A DNA stretch of 8,246 nt, from the NCBI GenBank assembly GCA_003695505.1, contig RFIY01000088.1, forward strand, positions 1-8,246, read 5' to 3'. This DNA comes from J088 sp003695505 [NCBI: Candidatus Dadabacteria bacterium] (GTDB lineage: Bacteria; J088). A program made the translations under genes and the position numbers. The notes beneath the pieces are model-generated. The model was not told the DNA's origin and did not search any database. It saw only the letters and a program-made list of their open reading frames with translations. Shown here one piece after another: positions 1-5,564 of this stretch. Every line of letters starts with the position of its first letter. The stretch's first letter is position 1.

Positions 1-1224
1 GCCATGACGGTTGTCGGCAACAATATCGCAAATGTTAATACGGTGGGTTACAAGGCCTCCAGCGTCGCGTTCTCCGATATCGTCGGTGAATCTGCCGGCG
101 TGACGCGCGGCGGGGGGCGACTCCAGGGCGTGCGCGTTCAGAATGTCGGCACGTCGTTCACGCAGGGCGCCCTGCAGCACACCGGTGTCGTGACCAACCT
201 GGGGATCGACGGCAAGGGCTTCTTCATCGTCGATGGTGCGGAGGGCCAGATGTATACGCGCGTCGGCGACTTCCACTTCGATGCCGAAGGCGTTCTGCGT
301 ACGATCGAAGGCGATGCCGTACAGGGCTTCCTGGCCAACCCCGACGGGACGATCGGGGCCGCGATGGGTGACATCAAGGTCGAGACGGAATCCGTGACGC
401 CGATGCCGACCAGCCGCATCGACATGGAGCTGCAACTCGACGCGACCGCGACGCCCGCTGGCCCATTTGACCCGGCGAACCCTTCGGCCACATCCAACTA
501 CGCAACATCGACGACGATCTATGATTCGCTTGGCAACGAACACGTTGTGTCCGTCTATTTTGTCAAGACGGCGGCGAATTCCTGGGACTGGCACGCGATG
601 GTTGACGGTGGTGATCTGGTCGGGGGGACGGCCGGCACAGCTCAGGAGGTCGCCAACGGCACGCTGACATTCACGACGTCGGGAGAACTGGATACTGAGA
701 CGCAAACCGTGACGCCGATGGATTTCGTCGGCGCGGCACCGGGTCAGGCGCCGACCTTCGATTTCGGGCAAAGCCTGACCACTGATGGCGCGACGGCTGC
801 GCGCGGCACGACGCAATACGCTTCCGAAACCGTCGTCCACTCTGTCGAGACCGACGGTTATGCGGCGGGCGAGCTGGCTGCCGTACGCTTCGAGGCCGAT
901 GGCACGATCGTCGGCACCTATACCAACTTCGAAGAGCGGACCATCGGCAAGATCGCCCTGGCGAACTTTGCAAATCCAGATGGTCTCAGCTACACAGGCG
1001 ACGGCAAGTTCGTGGAGACGCGTGCATCTGGACAGGCGATCGTCGGTCAGCCTGGTGACGGGCGGCATGGCAACGTCGTTTCGCAGTTTCTGGAAGGATC
1101 AAACGTCGACATGACCGGAGAGTTCGTCAATCTGATCAACTACCAGCGATCATTCCAGGCGAATGCGCGAGTCATCTCCGTGGCCGATGAGCTGTTGCTT
1201 GAACTCGTCAATCTGCGCCGCTGA
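1..1224 (+). CDS. flgE: Flagellar hook protein FlgE (5' end cut off by the window)
   Basis: FlgE is the exported subunit that polymerises into the hook joining rod to filament. The reading frame is open from base 1, and the ATG at 4 is an internal methionine. Counting from it, residues 6-17 are the NNIANVNTVGYK motif found near residue 25 of rod/hook proteins, so about 20 N-terminal residues lie off the left edge. Residues 171-187 (TIYDSLGNEHVVSVYF) match the FlaE/D2 domain of hook proteins. Residues 271-330 (QYASETVV, DGYAAGELAAVRFEADG, ALANFANPDGLSY) are the typical FlgE return segment. Residues 361-406 (EGSNVDMTGEFVNLINYQRSFQANARVISVADELL) are the conserved C-terminal D0 helix. The FlaE domain and the length (about 425 residues when complete) favour FlgE over FlgF or FlgG. 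No cysteine is visible. It ends 21 bases before fliL and probably belongs to the same transcript. Confidence 0.95.
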   Translation, partial: AMTVVGNNIANVNTVGYKASSVAFSDIVGESAGVTRGGGRLQGVRVQNVGTSFTQGALQHTGVVTNLGIDGKGFFIVDGAEGQMYTRVGDFHFDAEGVLRTIEGDAVQGFLANPDGTIGAAMGDIKVETESVTPMPTSRIDMELQLDATATPAGPFDPANPSATSNYATSTTIYDSLGNEHVVSVYFVKTAANSWDWHAMVDGGDLVGGTAGTAQEVANGTLTFTTSGELDTETQTVTPMDFVGAAPGQAPTFDFGQSLTTDGATAARGTTQYASETVVHSVETDGYAAGELAAVRFEADGTIVGTYTNFEERTIGKIALANFANPDGLSYTGDGKFVETRASGQAIVGQPGDGRHGNVVSQFLEGSNVDMTGEFVNLINYQRSFQANARVISVADELLLELVNLRR

Positions 1225-1231
1225 TTGAACG

Positions 1232-1237
1232 AAAGGA
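1232..1237 (+). promoter_or_regulatory. Ribosome binding site of fliL
   Basis: AAAGGA lies 8 bases before the ATG at 1246. This site decides the start. An in-frame TTG at 1225 directly follows the flgE stop codon and would give seven extra residues, but it has no ribosome binding site of its own. Confidence 0.7.
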
Positions 1238-1245
1238 CGATTGTG

Positions 1246-1749
1246 ATGAGCGAGGACAAGGAAAAAAAGAAAAAGGGTGGTGCCGGGACACTGCTGATCG
1301 CGCTGATGGCGCTGATCGGCTCGGCGGCCGGGTCTGCGACGGTGCAGATTCTGCTGCCTCACCCACCGGCGGGCGCGGCAGCAGAAGGCGAGCACGCCAC
1401 GGCCGAGGCGCATGCCGAAGGGGAAGGCGCCAACGACTTGCCGCCCGGGGCGGTCGTGGGGTATTTCCTCGAGCTTCCGGAAGTTGTCGTCAATCTGGGA
1501 GGCGAGGACCTCGGCCATTACCTGCGGGCCAAGATCGTCCTCGAACTCGTGCGCGATCCGGGAGAGCAGATCGATGCAGCGATGCCGCTGTTGCGCGACA
1601 TCATGCTGACGACGCTGTCGGGTATGACGCTCGAAGAGATCGCGGCCGATCCCGATCGCAGCAAATTGAAACAGGAGATCGCGGAATCACTCGGTGGTGT
1701 GATCGGTGGGATTCGCCGGGTACTGATCAATGACTTCGTCGTCCAGTAA
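1246..1749 (+). CDS. fliL: Flagellar basal body-associated protein FliL
   Basis: FliL is a single-pass inner-membrane protein that surrounds or stabilises the stator at the basal body and affects torque. This 167-residue protein has a lysine-rich cytoplasmic start (residues 5-10 KEKKKK) and one membrane helix at about 15-37. An Ala/Glu/His-rich linker follows (about 43-63, EGEHATAEAHAEGEG). The periplasmic FliL domain covers about 70-167, with YFLELPEVVVNL, YLRAKIVLEL, the helix LLRDIMLTTLSGMTLEEI, and the diagnostic C-terminus RVLINDFVVQ (family pattern VYFTxFVxQ). Length is normal for the family. The ATG at 1246 is chosen for its ribosome binding site. The last 20 bases overlap the start of the fliM-like gene, suggesting translational coupling. 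Confidence 0.93.
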   Translation: MSEDKEKKKKGGAGTLLIALMALIGSAAGSATVQILLPHPPAGAAAEGEHATAEAHAEGEGANDLPPGAVVGYFLELPEVVVNLGGEDLGHYLRAKIVLELVRDPGEQIDAAMPLLRDIMLTTLSGMTLEEIAADPDRSKLKQEIAESLGGVIGGIRRVLINDFVVQ

Positions 1750-2578
1750 AGCGGCCTGGCCGCTCGTCCCGGATCCGCAGGGCGCGGAATTTCGCTGGTT
1801 CCGGCAGGCCGCGACCGACCTGGCCCAGCGATTGCCTCGCGCACTGGATCCCAATACACCCGCCTGGACCATCGCGGTCGGCGAACCGCGCCTGAGTGAG
1901 GGCGGGGTGACCCCCGCCGATGACCTGGACTGGTGGCTGATTCGGCAGCCCGATGGCCCGCTGCTGCGCCTGGGACTGTCTTCCGGACTGCGCTGGAACC
2001 TGGTCACCTATGTGTTTGGCGGAACAGAGGACAGCGATGCCGCGTCGTGGCATGCAGGGGGACGCCTGACCCAGGCGATCGTCCGTCGGGTTCTGGAGCA
2101 GTGGTTCCGCAGCGGCGCCCGGCGAGCCGAAGCCACACCTCTGCCCGGCGGCACGGGTGGGGAGCGGATGGCGTCATCTCTGACCGCTGATCTGGAATTT
2201 GTTTCGGCCGGTGCCACATATGCTGCCCAATTGTCTATTGAGCGCGCCGAGGCGATTCGCCGCTCACAGAGCAGGGATGGCCGGGGTCAGCGCGGGCCGA
2301 ATCCGAAGATTTTGCAACGGGTGAGACGGCTTCCAGTGCGTCTCGTGGTCAGGACCTCTGCAACCGAGATCCCCGCCTCGCAATTGATGACGCTGCAACA
2401 GGGTGATCTGCTGCGTCTGTCCGAGGCGGATCAGGCGGCAACGATCCTGCTTGACGGCCAGCCTCTGATGCGTGGGCGGCCGATGACAGTCGATGGCCGC
2501 CTGGGCATTCAGGTCGAACGCGTCTATTTCGAAAAACTCGACGCGCTAACGGCGCGGCTGACTGGAGGAGTGCAATGA
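1730..2578 (+). CDS. fliM: Divergent FliM-type C-ring/motor switch protein
   Basis: FliM forms the middle of the flagellar C-ring, binding FliG above, FliN below and CheY-P through its N-terminus. The position between fliL and fliN and the C-terminal SpoA domain (about residues 197-265: RRLPVRLVVRTSATEIP, GDLLRLSEADQAATILLDGQPLMRG, GRLGIQVERV) support this identity. The middle part is much diverged from the CheC-like domain of FliM. Residues 94-100 (YVFGGTE) followed by LTQAIVRRVLEQW (113-125) resemble the FliM GGxG loop and the helix after it, with Glu replacing the last Gly. The protein is 282 residues against about 330 usually. It starts MTSSSSKAAWPLVPDP and has no EIDALL-type CheY-binding motif. 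The start at 1730 overlaps fliL by 20 bases and no other in-frame ATG near the 5' end fits better. A SctQ-like reading is less likely given the flagellar neighbours. Confidence 0.75.
   Translation: MTSSSSKAAWPLVPDPQGAEFRWFRQAATDLAQRLPRALDPNTPAWTIAVGEPRLSEGGVTPADDLDWWLIRQPDGPLLRLGLSSGLRWNLVTYVFGGTEDSDAASWHAGGRLTQAIVRRVLEQWFRSGARRAEATPLPGGTGGERMASSLTADLEFVSAGATYAAQLSIERAEAIRRSQSRDGRGQRGPNPKILQRVRRLPVRLVVRTSATEIPASQLMTLQQGDLLRLSEADQAATILLDGQPLMRGRPMTVDGRLGIQVERVYFEKLDALTARLTGGVQ
2564..2570 (+). promoter_or_regulatory. Ribosome binding site of fliN
   Basis: GGAGGAG lies inside the 3' end of the fliM-like gene, 4 bases before the fliN ATG at 2575. It is one of the strongest Shine-Dalgarno sequences in the window, consistent with FliN being needed in several copies per FliM. 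Confidence 0.7.
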
Positions 2579-2835
2579 CGGAGCAGGCACACGTCCCGGA
2601 ATCGATGAGCCGAATCGCGGTGCAACTTGCCGTCGAGCTCGGTCGCATCCGAATGACGCTTGACGAACTGATGATGATCAACGAAGAGTCGGTACTCGAT
2701 CTGGGCCGGGCGGCCGATGCCCCCGTGACGCTGACGGTCAATGATGTTCCGATCGCACGCGGAGAAGTCCTTGTGGTCGATGGCGAATTGTCGGTCCGTA
2801 TTCTCGAAGTTCTCGAACACGGCGTGGCCGTCTGA
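2575..2835 (+). CDS. fliN: Flagellar motor switch protein FliN
   Basis: FliN forms the base of the C-ring and docks the export ATPase complex (FliH/FliI). This 86-residue protein is almost entirely one SpoA domain (about residues 12-82). It has the hallmarks VQLAVELGRIRMTLDELMMINEESVLDL, the Ala-Pro-Val-x-Leu turn (49-53), NDVPIARGEVLVVDGELSVRILEVL and a short tail. It lacks the long acidic N-terminal extension of some FliN proteins, so it is close to the minimal form. Its ATG overlaps the upstream stop codon as ATGA. Its own stop shares one base with the start of fliP (TGATG), leaving no room for fliO. Confidence 0.93.
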   Translation: MTEQAHVPESMSRIAVQLAVELGRIRMTLDELMMINEESVLDLGRAADAPVTLTVNDVPIARGEVLVVDGELSVRILEVLEHGVAV

Positions 2836-3500
2836 TGGACGCTCTGGCTGCCGGTAGTGCGCAGCCGATCAGCGAGGCGATGCGCACGTTTCTGCTGATC
2901 ACTGCGATCGCGCTGGTGCCGATGGCGCTGCTGATCAGCAGTTGTTTCCTGCGGTTGATCGTCATCCTCTCGCTGTTGCGAACCGCGCTGGGCAGTCCGT
3001 CGCTGCCGCCGACGATGGTGCTGACCGGGCTCGCGCTCGTGTTGACGTGGATGGCGATGGCACCGACCTGGACACAAGTTCAGGAACAGGCGATCGATCC
3101 GTTGCTGGCCGGGGAAATTGGCTTTTCGGAAGCGGTAGAGGCGGCCACCGGTCCGATGCGCACATACATGCTCCACTACGCGAAGAAACGCGATCTGCGC
3201 CGCATGCTCGAACTTCAGGGCGCGTCGACCGACCAGCCCGTCGAGCAACTTTCGCTGTCCACGCTGATTCCCGCCTATGTACTCAGCGAGCTGAGCTCGG
3301 CGTTCACGATCGGCGTCCTGATCTTTATCCCGTTCATCCTGGTTGACCTGATCATTGCGTCGCTGCTGTTATCGCTTGGAATGATGATGGTGCCGCCGAC
3401 CGTGATTTCACTACCGGTAAAACTCGCGCTGTTCGTGATGGTCGATGGCTGGTCGCTGCTGATCGGGCGTGTGATGGCGCCGCTCGTTGGAGGGAGCTGA
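2835..3500 (+). CDS. fliP: Flagellar export gate protein FliP
   Basis: FliP forms the pentameric core of the FliPQR export channel. Diagnostic stretches are LLISSCFLRLIVILSLLRTALGSPSLPPTMVL in the first third (residues 32-63), MRTYMLHYAKKRDLRRMLEL (108-127), LIPAYVLSELSSAFTIGVLIFIPFILVDLIIASLLLSLGMMMVPP in the second half, and LPVKLALFVMVDGWSLLIG. The three adjacent methionines at 183-185 match the methionine gasket that seals the closed channel in known structures. The protein is 221 residues against about 245 usually. The shortfall is at the N-terminus: MDALAAGSAQPISEAM leads directly into the first conserved helix, with no cleavable signal peptide. There is no clear ribosome binding site, so translation probably depends on coupling to fliN through the one-base TGATG overlap. 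Confidence 0.95.
   Translation: MDALAAGSAQPISEAMRTFLLITAIALVPMALLISSCFLRLIVILSLLRTALGSPSLPPTMVLTGLALVLTWMAMAPTWTQVQEQAIDPLLAGEIGFSEAVEAATGPMRTYMLHYAKKRDLRRMLELQGASTDQPVEQLSLSTLIPAYVLSELSSAFTIGVLIFIPFILVDLIIASLLLSLGMMMVPPTVISLPVKLALFVMVDGWSLLIGRVMAPLVGGS
3489..3496 (+). promoter_or_regulatory. Ribosome binding site of fliQ
   Basis: GGAGGGAG sits in the last codons of fliP, 6 bases before the fliQ ATG at 3503. Confidence 0.65.
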
Positions 3501-3502
3501 CG

Positions 3503-3763
3503 ATGGAATCGGACATCCTCATCTTTGCGTTTCAGCAAGGGGCGATCGTTACCGGAAAGATCCTGACGCCACTGTTGACAGCGATGATCGGCATCGGCGT
3601 GACGATCAGCATTGTTCAGGTCGTGACCCAGGTCAATGACGCGACGCTGACCTTTGTGCCCAAGATGCTCGTACTCTACGGCCTGCTCTTTGCGATGGGG
3701 CATCGCCTGCTTGGCGAACTGGCAATGCTCATTCGCACGCTCTGGGACTTTTCGGGGATCTGA
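3503..3763 (+). CDS. fliQ: Flagellar export gate protein FliQ
   Basis: FliQ is a small two-helix membrane protein that packs around the FliP-FliR core of the export gate. The length of 86 residues is typical (about 89). Hydrophobic segments lie at about 13-38 and 52-75. Between them is the conserved FliQ loop, VTISIVQVVTQVNDATLTFVPK (about 33-54), which corresponds to the SIxQAxTQIxExTLxFxPK pattern of the family. It starts 2 bases after the fliP stop and ends 2 bases before the fliR start. Confidence 0.95.
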   Translation: MESDILIFAFQQGAIVTGKILTPLLTAMIGIGVTISIVQVVTQVNDATLTFVPKMLVLYGLLFAMGHRLLGELAMLIRTLWDFSGI

Positions 3764-3765
3764 GT

Positions 3766-4530
3766 GTGGTCGACGCGATGCCGTTGCCGTTTGCAACCGT
3801 GTCGGGCTGGGTGCTGGTCTGGTTTCGTTGCCTGGCGCTGACGGCGTGGCTGCCATTTTCACGTCAGACGCGCCTGCCGCTGGGCGCGGCGTTTGCGTTC
3901 AGCGTGCCCCTCGCATTCGTGCTCGCCCCGCTCGCGGGGCCCGGCCCGGTCGACTTCGCGCGGTTCGTGCGTGCGGCCGCCGGCGAAATCATCTGTGGGT
4001 TTGGATCTGGTCTGATCGCCATCGCAGTATTGCGACTCGGTCTCGCCGCTGCTGAACAGATCGACATGGCGATCGGCTTCCGGCTTGGCGCGTCCGCGTC
4101 CGGTGAGCAGGTGCAGATTCAGGGGCTTGGTGGCTTCTATTCGCTGCTCGCCGTAGCCGCGATGATCGGCGCCGGCGTGCCCCACGCGGCGCTCGGTGTG
4201 GTTGCACGCGCCGTGGCCGAGACCGGGGCAGGTGTTTCCCCGGATGCCGTTTCATGGCAAGCACTGAATGTCTGGCTCGGTCGATTCTGGCAGACGACGC
4301 TGCTGTTCTGTGCGCCCGCGCTCGTGCTGGTCATTGGTGCGCAGCTCGTCGTCGGTCTGGCCAACCGGATGCAACCCTCGCTTGGTCTGTTCTTCGTGCT
4401 GCTGCCGGCGATGATCCTGATTGGCCTGCGATTCGTCTTTGAGCGTATCGACCTGATTTTCGATCTGTTTACCGATCAGTACCGCCTGGCGATCGAGGCG
4501 CTGGCGCTGTTCTGGGGCGTGCATCCATGA
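3766..4530 (+). CDS. fliR: Flagellar export gate protein FliR
   Basis: FliR completes the export gate with FliP and FliQ and is recognised by FlhB. The 254-residue product is strongly hydrophobic with about six membrane segments. Family-like stretches are the RCLALTAWLPFSRQTRLPLGAAFAFS start, EIICGFGSGLIAIAVLRLGLAAAEQIDMAIGF (74-105), and FWQTTLLFCAPALVLVIGAQLVVGLANRMQPSLGLFFVLLPAMILIGL (174-221). The last of these corresponds to the ALPFLLALLLVDLALGLLARAxPQLNVF region. Length is normal. The start is taken as the GTG at 3766 because GGGGA lies 7 bases upstream (3754-3758). The ATG at 3778 would remove four residues and cannot be excluded. The 3' end overlaps flhB as ATGA. Confidence 0.92.
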   Translation: MVDAMPLPFATVSGWVLVWFRCLALTAWLPFSRQTRLPLGAAFAFSVPLAFVLAPLAGPGPVDFARFVRAAAGEIICGFGSGLIAIAVLRLGLAAAEQIDMAIGFRLGASASGEQVQIQGLGGFYSLLAVAAMIGAGVPHAALGVVARAVAETGAGVSPDAVSWQALNVWLGRFWQTTLLFCAPALVLVIGAQLVVGLANRMQPSLGLFFVLLPAMILIGLRFVFERIDLIFDLFTDQYRLAIEALALFWGVHP

Positions 4531-5564
4531 GTGATGGAGATCGCAGACATGAGGCGACCCCACAGCGTTTGCAGCAGGCGCGCCGGCGCGGCGAGATTCA
4601 GTTTTCTGCGGATGTCGTTCCGGTTCTCGTGCTGATTCTGGCCGGTTCGATCATGGTCAGTACCGCCGATGACTGGTTGATGGCTTGGCGGTCGCTGTTG
4701 CAGGCGGGCTGGACGGAACAGGCCGAGTTGCCTGAGTTGTTGCGCCGCGCCGCGTGGCTGACGTTTGTGCCGGTGCTGTTGCTCGGTACCTGCAGTCTTG
4801 GCCTGGGTCTGGGGAACCGTCTGCTACAGACGAAGACACTGTTTTCGCTGGAGGCACTGCGCCTGGACTGGAGTCGCCTGTCTCTGTCATCCGCGCTCGG
4901 ACGATTCAAACAGGGGCGCGCCGGGATGCAGTTCGCACGCATGTTGGGCCTGACGCTCTGCCTGGGAGTCGTGACACGATATGGCCTGTTGCCGTTTGCG
5001 CGGTCGTTACACGGTGCGCCGGAGACGCTGGAAGGCTTTGCCGACCTGCTCGCCGCATTTCGAGGCCGCGTATTCTGGCCGTTGATCGTCGGCCTGATGG
5101 CGCTGGCCGGTCTCGATGCCTGGGCACAGTGGCTGTTGAGCCGGCGGCGCCTGCGCATGACTGACCAGGAACTGAAGGAAGAGCGCAAGCGCAGCGAAGG
5201 AAATCCGGAAATCCGTGCACGCCGGCGACGCATGCAGGCAGGCTGGCGCCGCACGCAGCTCAACCGCACGGTGCCGTCGGCGACGGTCGTCGTCCGTAAC
5301 CCGACGCACTATGCCGTGGCCTTGCGTTATGCGCCGTTGCAGCAGGATGTACCGATCGTGGTCGCGAAAGGACGGGACCATCTGGCGTTGCGGATCATTC
5401 AGATCGCCGTCCAGAACGACGTGCCAGTGGCGACCCAGCCCCGTCTGGCACGAGCCTTGCATGCCAGGTGTGCAGAAGGTGAACCCGTTCCCGAGGAGCT
5501 GTTTCAGGACGTGGCCATCATTCTTGCCAGAATTGACCAGGTAAGACGGGAAATCGCGCGATGA
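4527..5564 (+). CDS. flhB: Flagellar export switch protein FlhB
   Basis: FlhB controls the switch of export specificity from rod/hook to filament subunits. The 345-residue protein begins with the family signature EATPQRLQQARRRGEI (residues 9-24). Four membrane segments follow at about 28-46, 78-97, 138-158 and 181-203. The linker to the cytoplasmic domain is MTDQELKEERKRSEGNPEIR (211-230), matching the canonical SKQEVKEExKxxEGDPxxK. Asn258-Pro-Thr-His261 is the intact autocleavage motif, with VVVR before it and YAVALRY after it. The start of the C-terminal part (PIVVAKGRDHLALRI) is also well conserved. The first membrane segments are Trp-rich and diverged. It overlaps fliR by 4 bases and flhA by 4 bases (ATGA at both ends). 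Confidence 0.95.
   Translation: MSDGDRRHEATPQRLQQARRRGEIQFSADVVPVLVLILAGSIMVSTADDWLMAWRSLLQAGWTEQAELPELLRRAAWLTFVPVLLLGTCSLGLGLGNRLLQTKTLFSLEALRLDWSRLSLSSALGRFKQGRAGMQFARMLGLTLCLGVVTRYGLLPFARSLHGAPETLEGFADLLAAFRGRVFWPLIVGLMALAGLDAWAQWLLSRRRLRMTDQELKEERKRSEGNPEIRARRRRMQAGWRRTQLNRTVPSATVVVRNPTHYAVALRYAPLQQDVPIVVAKGRDHLALRIIQIAVQNDVPVATQPRLARALHARCAEGEPVPEELFQDVAIILARIDQVRREIAR
5298..5309 (+). other. FlhB autocleavage site (NPTH)
   Basis: The codons AAC CCG ACG CAC encode Asn258-Pro259-Thr260-His261. In studied FlhB/SctU proteins the chain breaks itself between Asn and Pro, and this is needed for the hook-to-filament substrate switch. All four residues are intact, so self-cleavage is expected. 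Confidence 0.88.

Noticed and set aside
4-6. The ATG at base 4 as the true start of the hook gene.
   Set aside because: It falls at the position of an internal Met just before the NNIANVNTVGYK motif, and hook proteins have about 20 conserved residues before that point. The frame is also open to base 1.
1225-1245. A TTG start at 1225 for fliL.
   Set aside because: The ATG at 1246 has a good ribosome binding site (AAAGGA, 8-base spacing) and gives the typical Lys-rich FliL N-terminus.
2904-2911. GCGATCGC octamers (also at 6164) resembling cyanobacterial HIP1 repeats.
   Set aside because: Both fall at ordinary GCG-ATC codon pairs in coding frames, and GCGATCG heptamers follow from the same codon bias. 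The full octamer is not frequent or spaced enough to suggest a repeat system.
2349-3248. A 299-codon open frame on the minus strand opposite fliM, fliN and fliP.
   Set aside because: It spans three well-supported genes and its product is low-complexity and basic, so it is a shadow frame.
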